A DNA stretch of 64,000 nt, from contig NW_017264195.1 in NCBI RefSeq assembly GCF_001619985.1, forward strand, positions 1,364,001-1,428,000, written 5' to 3'. Positions 1-10,200 of this stretch are shown piece after piece. The DNA is from Xylona heveae TC161. Taxonomy: Eukaryota > Ascomycota > Xylonomycetes > Xylonales > Xylonaceae. Each line of letters opens with the position of its first letter. Within the stretch, counting starts at the first letter, position 1. The position numbers and the translations under genes were made by a program. The notes beneath the pieces are model-generated. The model had not been told where the DNA came from, made no database searches, and saw only the letters and a program-made list of their open reading frames with translations.

Positions 1-1624
1 AAATTCAGTAGCTATGCGGCTTGCAGACCACTCTGAGGCCATTCTTGTTTTGCGTCAGCGGAGCAAATTCAATGGCGGGATGATAAAGGCATACCCTTGA
101 CAGTAGATGCTCTCATGGAGAATAGAATACAAGACATTTTGGTCGAAATGGAAGTAACCGTCAATCGTAGTCAGGGTGGATACAGTCAGAAACCCGAGAT
201 TTTCAAGCTCGTAATACGCACGGAGCACAATCTCTGAAGGCCTCGTTAGTGAGACTTTCTCCCAAGGGATGGATGCTCTCACCATGTACAACATCTATGC
301 CGCCTGTTTACCGTCAGAAAATGATATACGCTATATTTGTGTTTCTTTTAAGACTTACCATGAGTGCCAAACGCAAGACCAAACTGCCGAAACCTCAAGA
401 CAGAGAGATGTCCACCAGAAGGTAGCTTTGGCGAGTGATCGGCGAAGTATTGCACAAGTCTTTTCACCCTCTCGATGTCTTCTGGATATTTTTTATAATA
501 TGCCTGATTGCGTTGAATGACCTTTTCTGGTATGTGTCAATGACAGGTTCCGTGACTAGTTAAAGAAAGGGCGCCATACTATATGTGTGTCTGTAGACGT
601 CATCCGGCTGTCTGACCAGCGGCGGAAGTCCACCGCAAGTGAAAACTGCACGCATAAAGTTAGAAATGCTCGGAAGCAATAAAACGAGTCACAATTAACC
701 TTCTCTCAGAGACGCCGGGCTATGCAATCAATCAACATCTTGGCGGTTCATCAGTTCCACAGGAAACTTACTATTTGGAAAGGTAACAAATGGCGCAGAA
801 ACCTCCGAAGCTTTGACTCATAAGACTCCATTGCTTTTTACCCTTTGGATAGTAAGCCGTGAGAACCTCTCGAATAGCTTCACAGTCGGCAACTTTGAGG
901 GCTGTTAGCTATCATTTGAAGCTCAAATGAGTTGTGCCTCACCTATGTTGTCCGCCCGGAAAAACTTTAGGTAATTGGCTTGCTCTTGTGCATTTCCTTT
1001 TTGTGCAAGCGTCGCTGCACTTATCGGGCTGCTTAAGCCAGTGCCACGCTGGTCGAGAAACAGGATCTACGCGTTTTTACAGATCCCAAATTGTCAGTCT
1101 CTTTGTTGGGGACATATCATAATTGAACTTTTCGCCGTACGAACCTGATAGCCTTTGTCCAGTATGGGCTTGACAAAGGAATAGTAGTTTTGAGGGGAGC
1201 TACATTCGAAGCCGGGGCCACCTTGATCAATGAGCTTTTACCAAAGATCTTCATCTCATACTGCATTCAAGGACTGTCCTACCTTGTAAATACACCACTG
1301 CACTCGTTTACATCAGCTAGAGAACCTAGATGGATTCATGCAAGGAAAAGTGTTCAGGTAGATCATACTCCATGGCAATTGCTTTTCTTTCTCGTCCTTT
1401 AGATCTGCATTTACCTCAGCAAGCCTCACGCTTCTTGCAAAAAGCTGCAAAGTGCCGTCTTTAGGCCGCGCATAATCCTTAGGAACACTGAAGAAAAGCT
1501 CCGAAATCTTCAACTTTCCTGAAAGTACGTGCACCCATTAGCGCAAATCACCATGATATGGGTCGCGCAAACTACCTGGCGCAGTGTATGGACCAAAAGT
1601 CCTCAAGAGCTTTGCAGATGCCAT
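1..1624 (-). CDS. Proline iminopeptidase-like alpha/beta hydrolase (partial, C-terminus beyond base 1)
   Basis: Serine peptidase family S33 enzyme, expected to release N-terminal proline (or act as a related hydrolase) in the cytosol. Exons, read on the minus strand: 1624-1576, 1518-1369, 1297-1283, 1221-1145, 1066-943, 892-772, 719-700, 645-580, 526-359, 303-283, 233-95, 43-<1. They join in phase into 234 residues with no stop. Visible family features are the N-terminus MASAKLLRTFGPYTAPGKLK, an oxyanion GGPG at about residues 72-75, DQRGTGLSSP, the nucleophile elbow SQSFGG (Ser166), CGGLPPL, and HESIYCQG near the end. The catalytic Asp and His should lie outside the window. Three exons are tiny (15, 20 and 21 nt), and no single frame shows the gene. 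The usual first Gly of GQSFGG is Ser here. It is head-to-head with the kelch gene. Identity comes from remembered family sequence; assignment is strong, substrate is inferred. Confidence 0.88.
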
Positions 1625-1949
1625 ATTGGGATTGATCTGAGACGATATGAAGCACAGACGGGAACTAGTTGTTTACATGCAGTTGGACTGGCGTTGGTTT
1701 GTATGTACCGTCAGTAGTGCGGGGAATCGACTGTGTGATGTCGGCAGCAACTTTAGACGGGTATCTCGGGTATAACTTCCGTATAGAAATTATGCAAACT
1801 CGTGCACTCTAATGTCGACACTATCAAAATCCCCAAGGTTCTTTCTCTCCAATGATCACGGGAAGCAGCCTGAACAGAGCCGATTAAATTTGGGCATAGA
1901 TCAATTTGCTTGTTTGGAAAATAAATTCTGCCCCTGATAATTCCAAATT
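1625..1949. promoter_or_regulatory. Shared intergenic region of peptidase and kelch genes
   Basis: This 325-bp stretch lies between the divergent starts of the peptidase-like gene (minus) and KEL3 (plus), so it must hold both promoters. I see no tRNA, repeat or further gene in it. The sequence is moderately AT-rich next to the KEL3 start. Confidence 0.6.
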
Positions 1950-4219
1950 ATGGGTAAAAAGGACAAAAAGTCAAAGGTAGACAAAAAGGCCAGGGTCGCC
2001 GAAAAGCAGAGTAAAAAGGCGGCCCAGAAAGAGAAGAAGGCCAGCAAAAAGGGTCCCGCGGGTGACGATAGTGATGCTGAAGATGTTGATCTGGACGCTG
2101 TCCTTGCACAATATGCGGAGCAGGTAAGGCGATTCCTTGCCATCAAGAAAGCGGGTTATTGTCGCATATCTCGTGTTTTCCCCATGGGTTGCTATCGCTC
2201 GTTTGAACTGTTGTTTTGATTTTTCGTGTATAAATTCTTTTCAAATTTTGCTTTTCTGTCAATTTTGATTCAAAAAATTTGTACAGCCTGCTGATATGTC
2301 TATAGCAAGCACAATTTCTGAAAGTCACGGAAGTGGGATGTGAACCGCCCCCGTCAAGATCTTCAGCTACCCTGATCGGGTCCCCTTCAAACAGTAATGA
2401 ACTCTTTCTTTTTGGTGGCGAGTACTTCAATGGAGCTCTGGCAAAATTTTTCAATGACCTCTATGTCTATATAATAGACAAGGATGAGTGGCGACAAATC
2501 ACCAGTCCTAACAGTCCTCTTCCCCGAAGCGGTCACGCTTGGTGTCGAGGCGGCAATACCGGAGGAATCTATCTTTTCGGCGGAGAATTCTCTTCTCCAA
2601 AGCAGGGAACCTTCTATCACTACAATGACTTCTGGAGGTTAGAGCCATCAACTCGAGAATGGACTCGAATTGAGACCAAAGGCAAAGGCCCGCCAGCGCG
2701 GAGCGGCCACCGAATGACGTACTATAAAAACTACATCATCCTCTTCGGTGGCTTCCAGGACACTTCTCAGCAGACCAAATACCTCAATGATCTCTGGATT
2801 TATGACTGCTCGACCTTCACATGGCATAACCCTATTCTTCCCCAAGCAGCCCAAAAGCCCGATGCAAGGTCATCCTTTTCCTTCCTGCCCCACGATCAAG
2901 GCGCTGTTATTTATGGCGGTTATTCTCGAATAAAGCTCAATACGACGGCAGGAAGACAGACCAAAGGCGGCGGCGGTATGGCGCAACGGTCTATCCTGAA
3001 ACCTGTTATTCACCAAGACACTTGGTTCTTGCGCATTGTCCAGCCTGGGTCCGACGCACCTGCAAATGCCCCTCCGACCATCCGCTGGGAACGGCGCAAG
3101 CGGCCGGCTAACCCACCAAACCCGCCCCGAGCGGGTGTCACCATGGCCCACCACAAAGGCAGAGGTATTCTTTTTGGCGGCGTGTATGATGTCGAAGAAA
3201 GCGAAGAAGGCATCGACAGCGAGTTCTTCAACACCCTGTTCGCTTGGAACGTCGAGCGAAACCGATTCTTCCAGCTAACAATCCGCCGTCCTCGTAGCCC
3301 GCCAAAGAAGCAGCAGGCCGCTGATCGGGGAGGCAGACGTGGTCGTGGAAAGGCCGACGAAGAGGAGCTTCTTCGAAACCTGGCTGCCTTGGAAGCAAAG
3401 CTTTCCATAGATGACGCTGAATCGGTCAAAATTAGCAAGACTCCGGACGAGGATGAGGATGATGAGCCAGCGAAGCCGCAGAAAAACGTTCTCATGGAAC
3501 TTCCCCACCCCAGATTCAACACTGCAATGGCGGTACAGGACGACGTTCTCTATCTCTTCGGCGGAACCTTTGAAAAGGGCGACCGGGAATATACATTCGA
3601 TGAGATGTGGGCTGTCGATCTTGGAAAGCTTGATGGCGTTACGGAACTTTTCAAGCGCGAGCTGGAGAACTGGGAGGGCAGCGAGGACGAGGAAAGCGAG
3701 GAGGAAGATGAAGATGAAGAAGAAAGCGGCGATGAGTCCGACGCTGAGGCAGAGGCAGCAGCAGCAGAGGCCAGCACACGAGCGACATCGCTTGATTCTG
3801 AAGAAACCGCTGCCGCTGCTGCAAAAGCAAGCAAAGGCAAAGACGCCGAGGCGGCTGCCTCATCAGAGGACCCTGCAAACGCAACTGAGGATGCGACTGC
3901 CTCGTCCGCTCTTGCACAAGCTGACGGTCTGCCGTATCCAAGACCCTTTGAGTCTCTACGTGATTTCTTCGCCCGCTCATCGACACAGTGGCAAGACGTG
4001 TTGTTGGCGAAGCTTGAAAAAGCAGGTGTTGCTCCGGAAGCGAGGTCTATTAAGGAAATCAGGAAGCAGGCTTTCGAAATGGCAGAGGAAAAGTGGTGGG
4101 ATTGCAGAGAGGAAATTCGTGCCCTTGAGGATGAGCAGGAGGAGGCTGGTATTGGGGAAGTTGTTGCTCTCGAGGAGCGTGGGAGCGGTGGTGGAGGAGG
4201 TGCTGGTCGACGCCGGTAG
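1950..4219 (+). CDS. kel3: Kelch-repeat protein, KEL3/KLHDC4 family
   Basis: Two exons (1950-2123 and 2306-4219) encode 695 residues. Exon 1 is a lysine-rich, then acidic tail (starts MGKKDKKSK, then DDSDAEDVDLDAVL). The 182-nt intron has donor GTAAGG and acceptor TATAG, and exon 2 resumes in phase with QAQFLKVTEVGCEPPPSR. A kelch propeller follows, with blades recognisable by LFLFGGEYF, GGIYLFGGEF, YIILFGGFQD, AVIYGGYSR, GILFGGVYD and LYLFGGTFE. An acidic linker (about residues 500-560) leads to a C-terminal helical domain of the DUF4110 type (FESLRDFFARSSTQWQ, AFEMAEEKWWDCREE). The function of the family is poorly known; yeast Kel3 is cytoplasmic. Glycine-rich C-terminus. Identification is strong; function is not established. 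Confidence 0.93.
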
Positions 4220-4444
4220 ATGGGTTAGGATCTTGATCCGGTGTTACAATATTTACATTCATGTAAAAGAATATAGACCATAATGAAGCAAAAAGAATAG
4301 TAAATAGTTGAGGGTCCGTCCAGTATATACAAGTTTCTAGTTGGGAGTTTAAAAAAAGCGTCAAATCTATTATGCGTTGCTTCTCAACCCCATGAAAAAG
4401 CATCACGAGCGTCCTACGGGAGGAATTAAAAAGTAAAAAGTGAT
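4220..4444. other. 3' flank of KEL3
   Basis: Non-coding sequence between the kelch stop codon and the SINE-like element. It probably holds the KEL3 3' untranslated region. No gene seen. Confidence 0.5.
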
Positions 4445-4780
4445 GAACGATGTGGGGTGGCAAAAGAGTTCGGAGACCCCGGCTTTGCAGAAGACGGTTC
4501 AGGCAACCTACATCTCTTACCCCGTTTTACCTCGAGCCTTGTCGCGGTGACCAAGGGATGGAGCAAAGGTCGCATAGGGCCAGAGGAAACTAATCCTCAG
4601 TGCCCATCCTCACGCCCCGCTCAAGCGAGAAGAATTTAATCCTCAGTGCCCCCTTGCGCCGCCCGGATTCGAACTCGAGATAGAAACATTCAGGGACATA
4701 CTGATGCACCACATGCGGAATTGAGGAAACCATCAACCCTTCGGCCATCGACCCTTCGGCCATCGACCCTTCCGGTTAAC
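4445..4780 (-). repeat. tRNA-derived SINE, copy 1 (diverged)
   Basis: Read on the minus strand, the element starts with a degenerate tRNA-like head near 4780 and ends near 4445. A B-box-like GTTCGAATC lies at 4666-4673, but the T-stem does not pair properly, so it is not a working tRNA. A body block at 4488-4523 and a second at 4461-4480 closely match the copy at 62.9-63.1 kb (62931-62965 and 62897-62916) in the same order and orientation. Internal oddities: the phrase AATCCTCAGTGCCC occurs twice (near 4590 and 4639), and the head carries a 15-bp unit repeated from 4737. Family assignment is my inference from the two copies. Confidence 0.75.
4737..4775. repeat. 15-bp tandem repeat at the SINE head
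   Basis: The 15-bp unit CCCTTCGGCCATCGA occurs at 4737-4751 and again at 4752-4766, followed by a partial third copy (CCCTTCCGG). The last partial unit matches the end of the other SINE copy, so the extra units look like a local expansion in this copy. Confidence 0.85.
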
Positions 4781-5007
4781 TAAGGTACTTATTAAATCAA
4801 ATATATGGATGCAGGTGAGTGAATGGATTCGGTAGCGGGAGCCTCGGAGGTACGGGAAAGGATACCACCGAGGTGAGTTTGCCCCGGGGGCTTTGGATAT
4901 TCACCGCTGGCCCTGGATGCCCGGGAGGCCATGTCGTGTGTTAGTATGCAATCCGCGGAGAGAGCCACCAACCCCTTCCCCATAGCCTTTTGGTAACCTC
5001 GCAGCAT

Positions 5008-6716
5008 CTAACTCTGAGTCCTCGAGACATCGGCCAAAACGTTCCTCACGAGCTCAAAGTCCCGTTGGACATCCACTCGCCAGGTCGAAATAGCAATGCG
5101 AGTTGCCGGCGAGCCTCCCCAGCTGGTCCCAGAAACGTACATCTTTGACGTATCCTTGATCTTCTGCACGAGAATTCGGTTTAGCTCAGGATCTTTGGCA
5201 CGGAAGAGAACTATAATATATATCTTCGACAAGAGCTCGGTTTCTGAAACAGGCACGCCTTGATCAGGAAGCAGCTCATAGTCCTCTGAGTCGTGAATCC
5301 ATCCTGCAATTTCGCGGGCAAGGCGGATTTGACGCTGCAACATATCCTTGTATCCTATCCGTCCATAGGCTAGGAGTGTGGCAAGTACCGGGAGTGCGCG
5401 GAAACGCCTCGAGTTCTCGATACCGATGTTCAGCGGAGATGGAATGGAGCTGGAGAAGGGATCGTCGGGGGACTTGGGGCCGGTATTGGAGCTGAGATAT
5501 GCTGCGTTTGGATTTCTAAAGACGGACTCCGCAAGGGAAAGATGGCGAGTGAAGAAGAATCCGCAGTCATAAGGCTAACATTGAATTAGTTTTCGGAATG
5601 TGAATGGCCATCAAAGCGAATAATGTCTGAAGAAGAGCACAGCGGAGGATGCTTACCACATTAAGCAGTTTATGTCCGTCACCAGTTATAGAATCTGCCA
5701 GCTCAAGGCCCTCGCAGCCGCGCATTACGTGTTCGAACTCGACTGAGTCTAGGATTCGGCCAAAGAGACCAAATGCTGGAAACCAACAGGAAGCGTCAGC
5801 ATATCCCTTGATAGACTTGGCAGAAGGGCTCAGAGAATAACGTACCGCCATCGACATGGATCCAAGCACCGTATCTATCACAAAGAGCACGAATATACTG
5901 CATATTCTGCAGTCCATTCGTGGCAAAATGACCAGTGTTGACTTCTCCACAAGATATGGCGACAATGGTAATATACTCCGGGTCCGCAATACACGTCTCC
6001 AATTTAGACATGTCGAATTCGACGGATCCTTCGACGCTGATGTTTTTGACAGCAAGGCGGCCGAGGCCGACGATACTTGCTGCCTTTGACAGAGAAGAAT
6101 GCGGAGTTGTTGTAAGGATCTGGATTCTGCGATTCAGTCGGCTGGCGACCTCTATGAAGCCGTGCTCTGCCACGCTAATTTCAGAGCCCTTTAAGACATG
6201 GGACACAACAAAGTCCCTCCCGCAGGCGAGACCAAGCACATTGCTTGCTGTTGCTCCTGTGGTGAAGGTCCGACCAACCCATGTCTTTTCGTCGAGATGG
6301 AATAGTTGCAGGAGCAGCCGAAGAGCCGTGTCTTCTACCACCGTTGCAATTGTTTCCTTGGGCAGATGCACCTGTACATTCTGGTCAAAGTCTGTGACAA
6401 TATGGTCTGCGATTAATGCTGCCGGTGTCACTCCCCCTGTCACAAAACCATAATAATTTGGTGATTGGCTGTTGGCGCTCAGTGCAGGGACGAGTTCTTG
6501 GAGTATATATTTCGAAGTGCTTTCCACCCCGAGACCGTCGTCACGGAGAGCTGTGGGTAATGTTGCAATTGCCTGCTTCATTAGATCTCCATCAGGCAGA
6601 ACTCGCCTTCCGTGAATCTCATGCCGAGTATGGGCACCATGACGAAGAAGATCTGTGTAAAGTTCCCCAGAGATATCTTCCATGGTGAATAGAAATGGAG
6701 GGCTATTGGTGATCAA
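5008..6716 (-). CDS. Pyridoxal-phosphate-dependent group II decarboxylase
   Basis: Three exons (6716-5846, 5775-5657, 5574-5008) give 518 residues, the usual size for the aromatic-L-amino-acid/glutamate/diaminobutyrate decarboxylase family (fold type I). The order of landmarks fits: YYGFVTGGVTPAALIADHI (substrate side), TTGATASNVLGLACGRD, IHVDGAFGLFGR with the ring-nitrogen aspartate (Asp289), then DGHKLLNVPYDCGFFF, where Lys326 should form the PLP Schiff base. That lysine motif straddles intron 2, which confirms the splice. A second methionine at 6683 (MEDISGEL) is an alternative start and may be the true one. The C-terminal domain ends VQRDFELVRNVLADVSRTQS. Substrate cannot be told from sequence alone. 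It is divergent from the RecQ gene and has no pathway neighbours. Confidence 0.93.
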
Positions 6717-7237
6717 GGAATCGACTCCAAACGAGAAGCAAGATTAAGCAATATCATGTATTAAATGAGACTTGCAAATGCTCTACAATTCCCACATCTT
6801 GACGAATTGCAACCCTATAATCAGCAAATATGAATGGGAAAATGCTGACAATACTTCAAGAATAAATTAAACAGAATTTACTCCGTAAAATAAAGAAAAT
6901 TCAAAGGAAAAATCTAATGAAGGATTTGTGAAAGATATTATGGAGCTATCTATAGTGCACGCAGAAAAAAATAGAAAATACGGTATAAACGGACGCTGTT
7001 GTCAAAGATGATGTTGAGTCCGTCCCACGTTTGTCATAGGGCGTGAGGTTGTCGGCGGCTAAACGTCGGGATCATCCTAACATCACGTGATACCGCGACT
7101 CACCACCATGAACCTCTCAATTTATCCGCGATGGACGACGCGTTAGGCGAATGATAATGATCACGCAGCATCGCGACTAACATTGAAGATATGATCGATA
7201 TTTTATCACCGCTTACACCCGGCCATGGTACGACTTA
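6717..7237. promoter_or_regulatory. Divergent promoter region, decarboxylase/RecQ
   Basis: This 521-bp AT-rich spacer separates the divergent decarboxylase and RecQ starts. It contains A-rich stretches and no recognisable gene. Confidence 0.5.
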
Positions 7238-10200
7238 ATGACGAAGAATAATTTACGGGAGCACATTTCTTGGTTGCTGGGGGCAAAACCATACCTGCCG
7301 CCCCAAATCGGACCGCTTCCGCCTTTGATAGACTCGATCTCGACAGACATCGCAGAGCCAATTGTACTTGAAGAGACCCTGTTTTATCCGCGACTAGAGC
7401 AAACAAACACGAAAGATGACTTTTTGGATCTCGACGCGTTTGATGCTGGACCTGAAGCAGGACTCACGCCCCCGCAATCACGAGAAACCTCGCGTTTCCC
7501 ACCACCGATAAACGCGGAGGAAATATCTATTGGTGCTCGCAACTCTGCTAACATGGCTCGACTTCGTTCCGCTCCGAACTCTTCTACTAAGCCCCGTCTT
7601 GTTAGTCGAATACTCTCGCCGGCCCACGCAGCTCCTACGAGAAGTACTCTCTCTGGAAAACCGGACTTTCACCAATATATCGAGGGTGAGTAATGGATGC
7701 CACTGTATCAGAATGGACACCGTAATACTAAACAAGAGCCTAAGGAACACCTTCTAATCGAGCGTCAAAATCAGTCTCATCTCTTAATGCCAAACCAGTG
7801 GATTCTCGGTCCAACCATCAATTGCTCACCCCGAGTCTCTCGTCCGCACATTCAGCAGCGTTCTATGTGGACTCAATTGATCTTACGGGCGATGCTGATA
7901 CGCAAACCGCTTCTTCAGATACAGTTGAAGCTTTTGGGGAGTCTAGGGCGATATGGAGAGAAGACTCCGCTTCGAGACAGGAGCCTTTGGTCAAAAGAGG
8001 AACAAAGAGGAAGAGCGAGGAATTCGAGAACGATACAGATCGAAGATCTACCTCGCGCGAACCCTCAGCGGGGTTCATAGCCATAGAGGCATTTCCAGAA
8101 GAAGCACCACAAACATTCTCAGAAAATCCTCCACGATCCCCGTCTCGAAACGCGTCTGATTCAACGGGTCTGCCTAGAGACTCCGATTCCTCGAGAACTT
8201 GGGGTAAAGGCGAATCTGGGAAGGAAATGCACGATGATACGGCAATCGGGAAAAGAAAACGAAAATCACTCAGCTCGATTTCTCCTTCGCCAAGTTCGAA
8301 GGTGACTAGTATATCGGAAATGCCTTCAACAAGATCACCAGCTAAACAACACCAACCAACGCACAGTCGCTCTAGGATGTCACAAGAAGATCCTGAGGCC
8401 TCAGACCCACCAACTTCGATACGTATGCCGCAAACTGCTCCTAGGATTAATGCCGGAACAAAAAGGCGCCTGAAGCCAGTGATCGAGGACTCTGAGGATG
8501 AAGAGGACGAACTTGCAAGGGATGATATGGAAGTAGATGATAAACACGAGATCGCGTCACGTTTAACTTCGCCGGAGAAACCACGGCATACGACTACGGA
8601 TGCTGACCGTCGAAAGCAGTGGTCCCAATCCAAAAATGAAAGTCAAATCGCAACTATTGGGGAGCTTGGAAACACTCATGTGAAGGGATCACCCAGAAAG
8701 TCAACGCGCAACGATCCAGTTGCTCCAATAGAAGACAGTAACGGCCCTTCGCCGTTTTATGAGGATTCGCCTACGAAGGCAAAGATGGTCCAGCCTTCCA
8801 GCGCTCAGTCCAATTGTGTTTCCTCTGCCCCAATATCTGAAGAAGAGAGAGCTTCCGTTCAACGATTTCTCAAGGTTCCGGCGACAAAAGTCGAAGAGGT
8901 TCTCAGTAAAACCCAATGGGAGCTTCGTGCAAACTCTGAAGCAATTTTTCAATATTTGTCCGAAGAAGGCGCCGAAGCGCCGGTCCAACTTACGGAACAG
9001 GGGAAATATCTGAGGAGCAAAAGTCAGTCACTCAAGGAATTGCTGGAAGTCAGGAATGAGTATATATCCTTGTTGGAGAAGAAGGAGAAACTTAAAGCCA
9101 GGGTCATTGAAGCGCTTGAGGAAGGACTAGAAACATCAGAATATCAAGGAGTTCTCGAAGAGAGTCGCTCAGCAACACAAACGCTCAAAAGGCTTGACGC
9201 AAAGGTTTTTTGGCTTCTGAAACAAGCCTCATTCACCAGTTGCGGCTCGGACCGAGCAACACAACCGCGAGAGGAGCAGGATTTGCGAGGAAGCGTCATG
9301 GTGCAATCCACGCAAGCCCCTTCCCAAACTTTTCAGACAACACCGCTTTCCAATCCCAACGAAGGATTTATACAAACACAGCTTGTTCATCAGACCCAAG
9401 TGCCAGTCTCGAACGAGCTGTCAGTATCACAGCGAGTAGGAGCGCCAAGCGTCACGTCAAACAACATTTTAGGTTCTCGTCCAATAGTACGAGAGAAGCC
9501 GAGCGCAGGCCAAATTCCCGCAATGCCAACTGCCAGAGGAATATCAGCTAGCTTGGGCGGTGATGATTGGAATGACGAGGAGGAGGAGGCTATGTTGCCC
9601 AAGCCTAGTTTCAGAGATGACATGAGAAGAGCAGGAGGGTCTCATTTCCATGCCAGTAATGGATCCCTAACTACTACCCAGCTGGGCCAGACTATTCCCG
9701 GAAAGGCGGCGAACGATGAGTATGAATTTGATGATGCTGTTTTTCAGGACGACGAAGAAGCTCTCTTTAGTAGGAATATGGGTCCTTCGGCGTTTGACAG
9801 GATGGAGGATGATGAGTTTTGTCATGATGATGATAATGACATGTTGGAGGTTGCCGAAAATTTGGAATATGAGCACTCGTTCCAATCGAGGGATCAAGAT
9901 TCTTTCACCTCACGTCAAGCACTGGCAGAAACATCCGGCAACATAAAGACGCCGAGGAAAGGCAAGGACACTGAAAGGCGCCGTGAAGTGAGCCAGACTT
10001 GCGAGAGTGCAAGCACCCCTGACATGATGCAGCACCCGTGGTCCAAAGAGGTCAAAGCAGCAATGAAGGAACGCTTCCATTTGCGAGGTTTTCGACACAA
10101 TCAGCTTGAGGCAATCAATGCAACGCTTGGTGGGAGGGATGTGTTTGTCCTCATGCCAACTGGAGGCGGCAAGTCGCTATGCTATCAGCTACCCTCCATT

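Noticed and set aside
3010-3522. A 170-codon minus-strand frame inside the kelch gene
   Set aside because: Shadow of the kelch gene; no start context or motif.
3411-4283. A 290-codon plus-strand frame in the 3' half of the kelch gene
   Set aside because: It is out of frame with the kelch protein and rich in Arg/Lys/Gln, as expected from a frame-shifted acidic repeat region.
4650-4745. A tRNA gene on the minus strand (GGATTCGAAC-like T-loop)
   Set aside because: The T-stem does not pair and no clover-leaf can be closed; sequence continues into a body shared with another locus, so it is part of a SINE.
5008-6716. Decarboxylase as core of a secondary-metabolite cluster
   Set aside because: Neighbours are RecQ, kelch and peptidase genes; no synthase or tailoring enzymes.
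7863-8633. A 256-codon frame on the minus strand inside RecQ
   Set aside because: It is antisense to the disordered Ser/Glu-rich N-terminal part of RecQ, which commonly gives long open antisense frames. No family sequence.
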